A program made the translations under genes and the position numbers. From Cymbomonas tetramitiformis (taxonomy: Eukaryota > Chlorophyta > Pyramimonadophyceae > Pyramimonadales > Pyramimonadaceae), in NCBI GenBank assembly GCA_001247695.2, contig LGRX02035263.1, positions 52,064 through 116,063 on the forward strand: DNA of 64,000 nucleotides. The letters are read 5' to 3'. Each line of letters starts with the position of its first letter. Position 1 is the stretch's first letter. Shown one piece after another: positions 20,941 through 31,870 of the stretch. The notes under the pieces are model-generated. The model had not been told where the DNA came from. It saw nothing but the letters and a program-made list of their open reading frames with translations, and made no database searches.

Positions 20941-22306
20941 GCCGATGAACTCGAACTGGCCTCAGACTACCGCTCTCTCTGCGAGACCAAATTGAAGGAG
21001 TTCGATCCGGACATCGAGCTACCCTTGCGCGAGGTGCGCTCCATCTCCTTACCTCTCGAGCTCGTGCGCAATACACATTACCAGTCTGTACTCTTCTGCT
21101 TCTTTCTAACGCGGCTGTACGCCCGCGCACACAGAAAGCTGGGGCGCTGGGTCCGGATCGCCTGGACTGCGCACCCTTCAAACGCGCAACAACCCGACCT
21201 ACGTCGTGTCCACCATTGCGCGTCATCGAAATGAGCTCATCGACACGCAACATAGCTACCGGAAGGTGTGTAATTCGCCAACCGGGAGCTGCCGCGCGGC
21301 GCGCATGCGGCGGTAACTAACTGCAGTGAACGGGCAGCGCAAAGTGGCCGGTTCTGCTTCGAGTAATTAACAACGGTTGCGCCCCATATTGTGCACCGAG
21401 AATCCGATTGCGGTATTCCATGCGCTCCTATGTTATCACTCCTGCCTTCCGGTATGGAGAGGTTTCCGCGGGCGGGTAGGTGTGTGCATAGAGACCCTTA
21501 TGCCCCGTTCACACTGCTCCTTGGTGTTGTGTTACCTGCCAGTGCTCCCGCAGACTGCCGACGCAAACCAGTCTTCAGGCCCGGCCTCTAAGATGGGAGC
21601 TGGTATGCTGGCACCGGGTTCAAAGGTTGTTTCAGAGGGGAGCCTTGGGGCTATGTGAGGCGCCGCTGCGTGGCCGGGCTCGCTGGTGAGTGATGTGCAG
21701 CTGGAGAAGATGGCACACAACGCAGAGGCGCGCACGCTGGAGGCGCAGACACAGGCCCGCCAGATGAAGACGCAGCTGGAGGTCACAGAGAAGGAGCTCG
21801 CCACGGCGAGGTTAAAGGCGGAGACACTCCAGTGTCAGGTGCATATGCCTCCTCCCCACTTCTCATGACTTTCCCCTCCTGTTGTGATGGGGCAAGTAGT
21901 TGATCCCAAGGAAGCACTCATCGCTGAACTGTGGCACAATCCAGCTGTCCCACCCTCCCCGTGTGAGGGATCCACTGATGGTCCGGTCCTGTTTTGTGTA
22001 AGGGGCCCAATAATAGTCCCCCTCGCCGTTGCTGCTGGTCGTGAGCGGCCACTGGGTATTCCCCCTCGCCGTTGCTGCTGGTCGTGAGCGGCCACTGGGT
22101 ATTCCTCCTCGCCGTTGCTGTTGGTCGTGAGCGGCCACTGGGTATTCCCCCGCTTGCTGCGCTTCCATCGAAGAAGCACATCCCGGCCAGAGCCTTCATA
22201 TAGCAAGTCGGCGACGCGGACTTTCTTTTCTCTAACTTACAACTGGGACCTGCAGGGTGAGGAGGAAATGGAGGAGGCCGAGGAGGAGAAGAAGCCGGCA
22301 AAGAAG
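20941..22306 (+). other. Possible captured host exons (coiled-coil protein) inside the second TIR element
   Basis: Three open segments have good splice borders. Exon a, 20941-21033 (after TTGCCGGCAG, before GTGCGC), reads ADELELASDYRSLCETKLKE. Exon b, 21701-21838 (after GATGTGCAG, before GTGCAT), is 138 nt, phase 0, and encodes a heptad-type helix with MAHNAEARTLEAQ and LEVTEKELATARLKAE. Exon c, 22256-22306 (after CCTGCAG, before GTCAGA), is 51 nt, phase 0, and reads EEEMEEAEEEKKPAKK. Exons b and c join in frame as a coiled coil with an acidic/Lys tail. The gene is not recognised. The location suggests transposon capture of host exons, although the element could instead have formed around a host gene. 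Confidence 0.4.
22017..22150. repeat. ~43-bp minisatellite
   Basis: Three copies of a unit with CCTCGCCGTTGCTGCTGGTC followed by GTGAGCGGCCACTGGGTATT. It lies in the presumed intron between exons b and c. Confidence 0.85.
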
Positions 22307-22904
22307 GTCAGATCCACGCGGGCTGGCACTTTCTTTTCAGAGTGGGATTTCCCAACTCGCACGTTGAGGGCAAGCTACGGTGGCCCGCCTTCTGCTGCAT
22401 TCCATAGGGGCAGCGGTCGCGTTGCCTGCTCGTGTGCCCCCTCGAGTTACGACTAGGGGGATGCCTTTTCACTCCCCTCGGAGCCTTTCCACTCGCTCGG
22501 AAAGTGAGGTACTGGTTAGAAAGCCAGCGGCGATTCACCCGCCTTTTTTCCTTCTGGATCGGGGCACAGGGCTCGGCGCGCCTGCTGTGAGCTCCCCCCC
22601 TCAGTTTGTGCGTTGTACGGTCTCACTCCTTGCCTCAACCTTGGCGATTAGTACCTGGTGTTGGGTCCGGCTCACTCCCTTTCTGAATCCACTTCACGTG
22701 CTTTGCTGTACGTGCCCTTGCTGGCGTGGCAGCTGTTCCAAGGTTCCAGTATATTCCAGTATATCTAGGTCATGCGCACGTACGGGAAAATACACGCTCA
22801 CGGCGGGCCGTGACGAGATGCGGGGAGGGTGGGTAGGTGTCTTAGGGGGCCGCGGTGCGGTGCGGCAAAAAGGGGAGAGGCATCCATGGCGCGGTGCGTG
22901 TTGG

Positions 22905-25205
22905 CTGTGGCGGGCGTGGTGTCGGCTTGCGCTGGGGAGTGGACATGCGTGATCAACCAAGGATGTCTATCCCACTGTGCGCCGAATCAGGCGCGGGGTG
23001 GGTGGATACTAACCCTTGTTAGCGCTTGTGCGTGCTTCTTCTGCGGTCGCGAATCAGCGGCCAAGGGGGTTGGCGACGGCGGTGAGACACACACGTGGGT
23101 CAGGTGGGGCGGCGGTGCCATGAAACGGGAGGAGCGTGGCGCGGTGTTGGCTTGGGCTGGGGAGTGGACATGATCGTGTGATCAATCAAGGGTGTCTATC
23201 CCACTTCGCGCCGAATCAGGCGCGGGGTGGGTGGATACTAACCCTTGTTAGCGCTTGTGCGTGCTTCTTCTGCGGTCGCGAATCGGCGGCCAAGGGGGTT
23301 GGCGACGGCGGTGAGACACACACGTGGGTCAGGTGGGGCGGCGGTGCCATGAAACGGGAGGAGCGTGGCGCGGTGTTCGGCTTGGGTGGGGAGTGGACAT
23401 GATGTGTGATCAATCAAGGGTGTCTATCCCACTTCGCGCCGAATCAGGCGCGGGGTGGGTGGATACTAACCCTTGTTAGCGCTTGTGCGTGCTTCTTCTG
23501 CGGTCGCGAATCAGCGGCCAAGGGGGTTGGCGACGGCGGTGAGACACACACGTGGGTCAGGTGGGGCGGCGGTGCGTGAAACGGGAGGAGCGTGGCGTGG
23601 TGTCGGCTTGGGGTGAGGAGTGGACATGGTTGTGTGATCAATCAAGGATGTCTATCCCACTTCGCGCCGAATCAGGCGCGGGGTGGGTGGATACTAGCCC
23701 TTGTTAGCGCTTGTGCGTGCTTCTTCTGCGGTCGCGAATCGGCGGCCAAGGGGGTTGGCGACGGCGGTGAGACACACACGTGGGTCAGGTGGGGCGGCGG
23801 TGCCGTGAAACGGGAGGGGCGTGGCGCGGTGTTGGCTTGGGGTGGGGAGTGGACATGATTGTGTGATCAATGAAGGGTGTCTATCCCACTTCGCGCCGAA
23901 TCAGGCGCGGGGTGGGTGGATACTAAACCTTGTTAGCGCTTGTGCGTGCTTCTTCTGCGGTCGCGAATCAGCGGCCAAGGGGGTTGGCGACGGCGGTGAG
24001 ACACACACGTGGGTCAGGTGGGGCGGCGGTGTCGTGAAACGGGAGGAGCGTGGCGCGGTGCTGGCTTGGGCTGGGGAGTGGACATGATTGTGTGATCAAT
24101 CAAGGGTGTCTATCCCACTTCGCGCCGAATCAGGCGCGGGGTGGGTGGATACTAACCCTTGTTAGCGCTTGTGCGTGCTTCTTCTGCGGTCGCGAATCAG
24201 CGGCCAAGGGGGTTGGCGACGGCGGTGAGACACACACGTGGGTCAGGTGGGGCGGCGGTGCCGTGAAACGGGAGGCGCGTGGCGCGGTGTTGGCTTGGGG
24301 TGGGGAGTGGACATGATTGTGTGATCAATCAAGGGTGTCTATCCCACTTCGCGCCGAATCAGGCGCGGGGTGGGTGGATACTAACCCTTGTTAGCGCTTG
24401 TGCGTGCTTCTTCTGCGGTCGCGAATCAGCGGCCAAGGGGGTTGGCGACGGCGGTGAGACACACGCGTGGGTCAGGTGGGGCGGCGGTGCCGTGAAACGG
24501 GAGGAGCGTGGCGCGGTGTTGGCTTGGGGTGGGGAGTGGACATGATTGTGTGATCAATCAAGGGTGTCTATCCCACTTCGCGCCGAATCAGGCGCGGGGT
24601 GGGTGGATACTAACCCTTGTTGTTAGCGCTTGTGCGTGCTTCTTCTACGGTCGCGAATCAGCGGCCAAGGGGGTTGGCGACGGCGGTGAGACACGCACGT
24701 GGGTCAGGTGGGGCGGCGGTGCCATGAAACGGGAGGAGCGTGGCGCGGTGTTGGCTTGGGGTGGGGAGTGGACATGATCGTGCGATCAATCAAGGGTGTC
24801 TATCCCACTTCGCGCCGAATCAGGCGCGGGGTGGGTGGATACTAACCCTTGTTAGCGCTTGTGCGTGCTTCTTCTACGGTCGCGAATCGGCGGCCAAGGG
24901 GGTTGGCGACGGCGGTGAGACACACACGTGGGTCAGGTGGGGCGGCGGTGCCATGAAACGGGAGGAGCGTGGCGCGGTGCTGGCTTGGGGTGGGGAGTGG
25001 ACATGATCGTGTGATCAATCAAGGGTGTCTATCCCACTTCGCGCCGAATCAGGCGCGGGGTGGGTGGATACTAACCCTTGTTAGCGCTTGTGCGTGCTTC
25101 TTTTGCGGTCGCGAATCAGCGGCCAAGGGGGTTGGCGACGGCGGTGAGACGCACACGTGGGTCAGGTGGGGTGGCGGTGCCATGAAACGGGAGGCGCGTT
25201 GTGTG
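22905..25205. repeat. 229-bp satellite array, about ten copies
   Basis: A 229-bp unit (landmarks CACTTCGCGCCGAATCAGGC, TAACCCTTGTTAGCGCTTGT, GGGTTGGCGACGGCGGTGAG) repeats head to tail with only point changes. One copy has a TGT insertion at about 24620, giving 232 bp. An 88-codon ORF recurs in every copy, but because 229 is not a multiple of three the frame differs from copy to copy, so it is not a coding repeat. Confidence 0.97.
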
Positions 25206-25589
25206 TTGGCTATGGCGGCCGCGGTGCTGGCATGTGCTGGGAAGTGGTTGTGTGTGATTGTTCAAGCGTGACTCAGCTAATGGTTAAGGTAGGGTGTGTC
25301 GCGGGATGGATGCCATGGGTTGCATGTGTGACAGGCGGGGAATTTGGAAGACGGCTTGGCGGAAAGCTGCAAGATCTCCGATGCAGAAAACGTATGAAAT
25401 TAGCTTTTGCAAATATAGCACGCCGTATTGATAGACATAGTTGGACCCTCCTAGCTAGTATGCCGCCTGCAAGATCCTAGCATAGCATATCTGGTAACAG
25501 TTATGTAACATTCCATGCCTGCTTGCCACTTGCACTAATCTTGCACACGTGGCCTCATAGTGCATCCTGCCTGCCACGTGTCCACCCGT

Positions 25590-25970
25590 GGTCATACCGT
25601 GGTAAATTTACCGGTCATATGTGGTAATTTTACCATTGGGGGTCAATTTACCGGTCATATGTGGTAATTTTACCATTGGGGGTCAATTTACCGGTCATAT
25701 GTGGTAATTTTACCATTGGGGGTCAATTTACCGGTCGTAGGGGGGTACCATGGTAAATTATATACATCAATGGTAAACAGTAATATATAATTACCGCGCT
25801 ATAAGTAAATGTGGTAAAATCGTGTTAGAATTCTTCCACGTTACCAATAGGAAATTACCCACGGGATTTATATCGCCACTATTAGTATAATGGTGGTAAA
25901 ACACCAATTTACCACATTTTACCACCAGTTTACCACATTTTACCACCAGTTTACCGCGTTTATTTCTCAG
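25590..25970. repeat. 40-bp palindromic repeats and TTTACC subterminal region
   Basis: CCGGTCATATGTGGTAATTT then TACCATTGGGGGTCAATTTA repeats exactly every 40 bp from 25611 (25651, 25691, a divergent one at 25731). The unit contains the palindrome GGTAATTTTACC. It is followed by TTTACCAC words up to the right terminus of the TIR element. Confidence 0.9.
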
Positions 25971-25977
25971 TGTGAAA

Positions 25978-28497
25978 GTGCGGCCACCCCACCTACCCCG
26001 ACCGTTCATGATATTCAAGCGGACGACGATGCTCGCACTTTATTCCGACCCAACGATTTACAATCAACTGTTGACGACAAGATTTTGGACTACCTTGGTG
26101 GGTGGTTTCGACTACTACCACATGGCGACGCTCCCTCTCGTGGTCGAGCGGCGCGTCCATTCGTCATATTTTCAGAGGCTACTCCACATTGCCCTCGCAT
26201 TTCCACATTTGTGTCCGGCCTTGAAGTTCCATATGAGCACATTGGCTTGCTTTGTAAGCCCTCCTCCTCCTCCGATTATGGTGATTTGAGTCGGACGTTG
26301 TGCCCTAACGTTTACGACGCTTTGTTTGGCACCGGACCCATCCCATCGAATCATGCCGTCTTCAAATGTCGGATGCTTATCGTTCCGAAATGCGTATACG
26401 ATGACGCCGCACTCTTCGCCCGATTACAACATCTTTGTGCCACGAGGTTGGCAGTGGAAGGGACGCCGGTAGAAGAGCGCGATCCGTGGGGCGGACTGGC
26501 CATTCTGGTTGTGGGGGACTTCGGTGCAGCTTCATTTTTAATCACCATCGACCTGAATCAAGGTCAACGAGATGCACTCACTCCCGTGTTGTCATGGTTA
26601 TCCCGGTGTAAGGCCGCCGAGGCAAGGGGGGAGCCCGCACTGCCACCGCCGATCACTTCTCTATGGGACGGCGGGCCGGGCACCGGCAAGAGTTACGTCG
26701 CTAAAGCGTTGTGCACGGCCGCCAACTTTATATGTGGTCATGATGGCGCCGTGGTCTGTTGCGCCCCTTCCGGGGTCGCGGCTGCCCTCATTCCGGGCGC
26801 GCGGACCATTCATAACTTGGGTAATATCAAGCCCACGGAAGGTGCAAGGTCGGCACCTTTGAAGCCAATGGATCCGGCTATGAAAGCGGCATACGCGTTG
26901 CGCCTTGCCCGCGGTACGTGCTACATTCTACTGGTCGATGAGATCTCCATGGTGGAGGCATGCTTGTATGCCCATCTCGAAGGCCGATGTTCAGAGGTTC
27001 GACAAGTCGACAAAGAGGCCTTGCAAGAATGGGGTGGTCTGGCGGTGGTGGTTGTGGGCGATTTCGGACAACTGGCACCCGTGGGGAAATCTTTGTATAA
27101 ACAAGCGCTAAAGGTGTTTCATGGCCAAAGATCGTTTGATGTCTCTGAAAAGGCCGGTCGCCTATTTCAAGCCATCCGCCGTTTTCCATTAACCGAGCAG
27201 GTGACGTTCCTTATTATGCGACACATTCCGCGCACCCCACTTGCATGAAGTGATCGTGCTTTGGATGATATAGTGGATCGATCCTGGGGTATTGCATTTC
27301 TCCTCTTAATCTTCTCTCGCGGCGGTGTGCATGAATATATATGTACAAGTCACTAACAATTGAAGTATGGTACGTGTTTGCATGTTGCAGGTCCGAGCGG
27401 CTAGCGATCCCGCACACATCCGCTTCATCCAACGGTGCCAGTCGGATAACGAGCAACCTATCCAGAATTCCGATATTGACCGTCTGCGAGTGCTAACTGC
27501 CGAGGACATACAAACGGACCGGGATTGGCTTTTCGCGACGGTGGCCGTGACCGGCAATCGGCAACGGCAAGCTATCAATGATGTGCGGGCACAACATTTT
27601 GCGCGTCTTAGTGGTCAACCGGTCATTCGTTGGAAGAAACCGATCGCAACCACACTTTTGGACTCTCGGCACGAGGAAGTGCTCCGTTCCGAATTTCCCG
27701 AATTGATCGGCACTTTTGTTACGGGGTCGCCTGGGATTATTCTTAACGACGACCTCAATCCCTCCCGAGGATTAGCGAACGGCACGCCTGCCAAATTCCA
27801 CAGCTTGATTCTCCAAGACGCAAGCAAATCCATCGATGCGGCAAAAATCAACAATGCCCGTCCGGGAGAAGAGGTGTGGATCGAGCCGCCTTACGCTGTC
27901 AATGTTCACGTTGAGCACTTGGATTCCTCAAATTGGTGCGACCAGGCGACGTTAGCTCCCGAGGTTCGAGCAACTACTAGCGAGGGAAACGCGACATCTG
28001 CGGTGCCCAACGATGTTAGTCGGCCGCGCAGTATCGTACTCCCCGTTAAGATCGGCAAGCGTCTAGATGATTTGACCGTGAACCGCGCCTCCCAAAAGAG
28101 CAAGATATACTTCCGAGCTCACGGAGTTGATTTGGCTTTCGCCTTGACCTTTCACAAATTCCAAGGACAGACCGTGCAAAAGACAATATTAGATCTCAGC
28201 CAGACACCGAAGGGCGTCTTTAAGTTATGCTTTCAAGCTTTTTATGTGGGAATGACGCGTGTCAAACAGTCGGATTGCATTCGTATATTACCGGGAACCG
28301 ATGGTGGAAAGCCCGACTTATCTCATTTGCTGAAATTCAAACCGGATCCCGAGCTCCAAAGATGGATGGACGGATTTGATAGGCGAACTCGTGAATGGAA
28401 ACGACCTCCACCTAAAGCGCAACCACGCAAATCTGCAAACAAGACCCGCCCCATCGCCAAACCAGGACAACGAGGCGGTGCCGAGGGCTGTGTCTAA
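25978..28497 (+). pseudogene. Helitron Pif1-type DNA helicase segment, one intron
   Basis: This is the 5'-to-3' SF1B helicase part of the Helitron. Exon 1 (to 27200) holds Walker A GGPGTGKSYVAKAL (about 26668), CCAPSGVAAALIPG, Walker B ILLVDEISMVE (about 26928), the motif III-type VVVVGDFGQLAPV (about 27046) and RRFPLTEQ. A 190-bp intron, 27201-27390 (GTGACG to TGTTGCAG), joins Q to VRAASDPAH, the usual Pif1 LTEQxRA motif. Exon 2 has the GLANGT motif V region, FALTFHKFQGQTV (motif VI) and YVGMTRV. No stop interrupts this part, so it is better preserved than the Rep half. Oddly, a near copy of the motif III block (DPWGGLAILVVGDFGAASF) occurs at about 26483-26530 upstream of Walker A. The C-terminus is Pro/Lys-rich. 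Confidence 0.8.
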
Positions 28498-29280
28498 GTA
28501 GTCGTGTTTGCGGTGACGATTAGTCGCGCGATTAGTCGCATTTTGGGGTGTTCACGATTAGTCGCGACTAACGTTTAGACCTTAACACTGTGGGAGCATC
28601 TAACCGCTCCCGAGACATACTTAGACACCGCGTATCCTTCCTGTGAGCTCTGTATCCGTAACTTATTCGTATCACCGCATATCGACGTGCATATATACCT
28701 ATACGAAGTACATTTTATTATTACAGTCTATTGCAAAGGCATTGCAGAGTCTATTACAGAGGCAGCCGACGAGATGGAATAATACTATACCACTACTGTT
28801 GATTGCTTTTCAGATGATTAATTGTATCGATATCGTGTAAAATTACGGTAAGCAATTAAGGTCCTATCAAGAGTAAGGAGGAGCTGCACTGGTCCCGACA
28901 GTTCCTGGAGGTTTCAGCGAAGACCCGCCCTCCACACCTGACGGATCAATCACCCTCAGAAACCACCACAAGAACTTGGTGTCATCAGCGCGGTCGGGTC
29001 GTGTGAGCACAGGTCTGGCCGGGGTTGTTGCTGCCATGATGGTCGGTGAAGTATGAAGTGAGATGTTGAGAACTCATGTGTCCCTGTCGTGTACATCTTT
29101 CACTTCGTTCGGCTGTGTTATTCGTGTTATGTGACGCTCCGAACCTCCGATGTCGCGATAACTCATCGGTCGCGACTAAATCCTGAACACTGTGGGACCC
29201 CGAGCCACGAATAGTCGCGCGATTAGTCGCATTTCGGGTTGTCCGCGATTAGTCGCGACGAGCGACTACTTAGACACAGG
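28498..29280. repeat. Dispersed TTAGTCGCG repeats downstream of the Helitron
   Basis: A ~58-bp block with CGCGCGATTAGTCGCATTT and CGCGATTAGTCGCGAC occurs at about 28517-28575 and again at about 29205-29265. A second shared element, CGCGACTAA...AACACTGTGGGA, lies at about 28567-28597 and 29171-29200. They may be ends of a small element or of the Helitron. No coding was seen between them. Confidence 0.6.
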
Positions 29281-29870
29281 CCGAGGGTAACAGAGATATC
29301 GCCAATAGGCGCCCCAATGAAGTTAACACGTCCACAGCTCATGGCGGGGTCGGCAAAGGACGATCGGGGCGTGGCCGCGGTCGTGGTCTTGAGCAAGGGC
29401 GGACTGATGCCCGAGCGCCAAATCGTGCTGGTAGAAGTTAGATAGCATCGCGGCATGGTGACAAGGTTATTCGTGGCATGCATGTCGCCGCGGAACGGAA
29501 CACTCCGCTAGAGACGCTCGTGCCGTGGTATTCGTTGTATTTCTATATGTGTAATTTCATTTTGGCAATCGTGATACAACCGTGTTAGAGTACCCCCCTT
29601 CAGGCTACTTCGACATTCTTTGTGTAATTGCATATTGATCGGCGATCTTGCATTGTATCGGTGGTGCGGATATTATGATATGTCGATATATCGGTACATA
29701 TTGGCATATAAGTCTCAATCGATATCCATTTTGCGCACATTTATCGATAGATCGGTATCGCTTCGCTTCGGACTTCCAAGTGTTATGTGTTGTAGATGAG
29801 AAATCGAATATAATGTTGAGATGTGGATATGTGTTACGTAAAGGACCCGATGTTGACAACGGTTGAAAAA
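29281..29870. other. No recognised gene
   Basis: Low-GC DNA with CGATATATCG-type palindromes near 29680-29760. Short ORFs only. Confidence 0.3.
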
Positions 29871-30045
29871 ACGTTCCGTAGTAATGGGGGTGTGGGTGGG
29901 GCGGAGCCCCCCACCGGTCGAAGACTTAAAAATATTCCGTAGTAATGGGGGTGTGGGGCGGAGCCCCACTGGGGAAGACTTAAAATTATCCGTAGTAATG
30001 GGGGGTGTGGGGCGGAGCCCCACTGGGTGAAGTCTTAAAAATAGA
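29871..30045. repeat. Three ~55-bp units with GC hairpins
   Basis: Units of CCGTAGTAATGGGGGTGTGG then GGCGGAGCCCC then GAAGACTTAAAA occur three times. GGGGC-GGA-GCCCC is a short hairpin in each, followed by A/T runs. Confidence 0.85.
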
Positions 30046-30865
30046 TCGATAAGCAATTCAGCGACCGATACAATTCCCTTATTATTACAGGAGAGGAGAC
30101 GGGAGGGTCCAAAGCACCCGACCGCGCCTTCATGTTTTACACACCTTGACCTTCGGGTATCGCTATCGGGTTTCGCGGTTTTTCGTCACTGATCACACGA
30201 TCGCTCCACGAACCCCGAGACAAGAAGCACGAACCCCACGATTAGATTCCGAATTGAAATTTGTATATGAATACCGAGCGTCTATCCATTCGTCCGGCTA
30301 CGGCTGTCGCTGTCGTCCTCGTGTGTCTCACGTCAGAGAATTCCTGACATGACGATGAGTGATGGTGAGTGATGAGAACGACTTTTCACTCAGAACTTCC
30401 AACCTTGATCCTTCGCTTGAACACTTCTCAATTTCAGCGCATGGTATGCACGGTCATTCCGTAAGCTATCGTCGTTAGGGCACATGCTTTAGGCGCCACG
30501 CATTTGAAAGAAACGCACAAGAATACTGTTTGATCAGTTGGGGCTCGGTCTGGTTGGAAGAATCCTGCAGTGCCAAAACGCTCCTCTGTCGAGTTTGTTT
30601 CACTGACAGACCTCCACATAGTCCGTGCCGTCCTGTGAAAGTGCTTCGACGATGGCGCTGGTATACGTGAGTCTATTGATGGCACAACTCCTCTCTTGAC
30701 AAAACCTGCAAGGAAACGAGCAAGCCGTTCCAAGGCAATACACGGAGGCAACACGCGAAGTGCCTGGAGCAACTTCGGCCACGGGCAGACAATCGTGCAC
30801 GGACGGAAACTGGACCGCGTCGACGGTGTATAATCGCATCCACGCCTCGAATTCCACATCTACAT
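30046..30865. other. Upstream region of the YbeY-type gene
   Basis: No separate gene is visible. ORFs on both strands are short and featureless. An upstream exon encoding an organelle transit peptide could lie here but cannot be fixed. Confidence 0.3.
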
Positions 30866-31870
30866 TTGAATACGCTTTCTACAGCTCACGCCATGTTGGG
30901 TCCTTACAGAAGCGCCATCAGTATCAAAGACACGCAAAGCGTACTGAAGATTTCGCACGAAGTCTTGACCTATCAGGCAAACATGATCCGCCATCTGGTT
31001 GGCGCTGAGGACCACATGCTTGGTATATGGCTCTCAACTAATCAAGAAATTCGCACCCTTAACAGAGACTATCGCCATAAGGACAAGAAAACGGATATCC
31101 TCTCGTTTCCGTATGAACGCCTCAAGCCTGGACAGCTACACTCGCACCTGCCGCCCGAGTATCGCAACTTGGGGGATATTGTTATGAGCGTTCCATACAT
31201 TTTGCGGCACTGTCATAAAAAGGGCATCGACGTCGACGCGCACATTCCGCGCTTGCTCACTCACGGAGTTGTCCACCTTCTGGGATACGATCACGAAACC
31301 GACGAAGAGCATGAAGTCATGAGAGCCAAAGAGGACGCCGTTTTGAGTGAATTTTGGCTGAAGATTGCACTTGATGCCGCTGCAGGCACCTCAGGGTCCC
31401 TCATACAGGGTGTGGCTGCCGACGCTGCCAACACAAAGAGGCCATCCCAAAGAACTCAACCATTGACTTCTACGAGGTTAGTGAAAGTCCCTTGCCTCTC
31501 TATCTTCCAAGCTTAAACTCGCGTTTGTTTACTTCTGGAACTTCAACAACCGTTTTCTAGGCCGAAAGCCTCAAAGCATTGCGATTTGCATAGCCGTGTC
31601 GTTCTCAGGAATCTGAGCGTTGAAGCTCTCTCAGGCCCCGCTCTCAACATCTGTCGAACTGTTGGTGCTCCGCGAGTAGGGCATTCGGAAATACGATCCC
31701 CTTGCTGCTGTGCCTGTACAGCTCGCCTGCTGCGCCTGGAGTTTTTTTCTACGAGCGTGCCTGACGCGCCCGTCTTTTGTTATACTGCACAGGAGTCTGT
31801 ACTAAAGAGCCTTTGTCCACTAAACAACCTATCCATCTTCGAGCTGGATGCACTTTGTCCGGCACCTTGA
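30866..31870 (+). CDS. ybeY: Endoribonuclease YbeY homologue (rRNA maturation factor)
   Basis: YbeY is a zinc-dependent single-strand RNase used in 16S-type rRNA processing and ribosome quality control. In algae it is expected in plastid or mitochondrion (family knowledge). The ORF 30866-31516 has NRDYRHKDKKTDILSFPYE (about residues 65-83), NLGDIVMSV and the zinc motif HGVVHLLGYDHETDEEHEVM (about residues 133-152) with three His ligands, the family signature. Its core matches a bacterial-length protein (~150 aa). A likely short intron, 31477-31560 (GTTAGT to TTTTCTAG), keeps the frame open to 31870. That tail is Cys/Ser-rich and less convincing, and another intron may exist (acceptor TGCACAG at about 31789). 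The N-terminal ~15 residues may belong to an upstream leader, because CCTTACAG at 30909 is a possible acceptor. Confidence 0.85.

Larger units (their letters stand above)
19270..25974. mobile_element. 6.7-kb TIR element inserted in the Helitron
   Basis: The termini CACACTGAGAA (19270-19280) and TTCTCAGTGTG (25964-25974) are inverted. Subterminal regions rich in GGTAAA on the left and TTTACC on the right are also inverted relative to each other. AAA flanks both sides (19267-19269, 25975-25977). Removing the element and one AAA gives PAQ|SAATPP in one uninterrupted Helitron frame. A TIR containing CACTG and a 3-bp target duplication resemble CACTA-type elements (inference). No transposase was recognised. 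The interior holds possible captured exons and a large satellite. Confidence 0.8.
5832..28500 (+). mobile_element. Large decayed Helitron-type transposon with two nested insertions
   Basis: Co-oriented segments make up one element: a Ulp1-like protease ORF, a Helitron N-terminal region (8551-9341), Helitron_like_N plus HUH Rep (15271-19269) and a Pif1-type helicase (25978-28497). Without the two insertions the span is about 10 kb. The termini were not identified: no convincing 5' TC end or 3' CTRR end with hairpin could be fixed by eye, so the outer coordinates are those of the coding parts. Several frameshifts and nonsense codons show that it is no longer functional. Inclusion of the Ulp1 ORF is an inference from orientation and proximity. 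Confidence 0.6.

Noticed and set aside
22905..25205. A family of 88-aa proteins encoded in tandem
   Set aside because: The ORF repeats only because the 229-bp DNA unit repeats. The frame shifts between units and no domain is visible.
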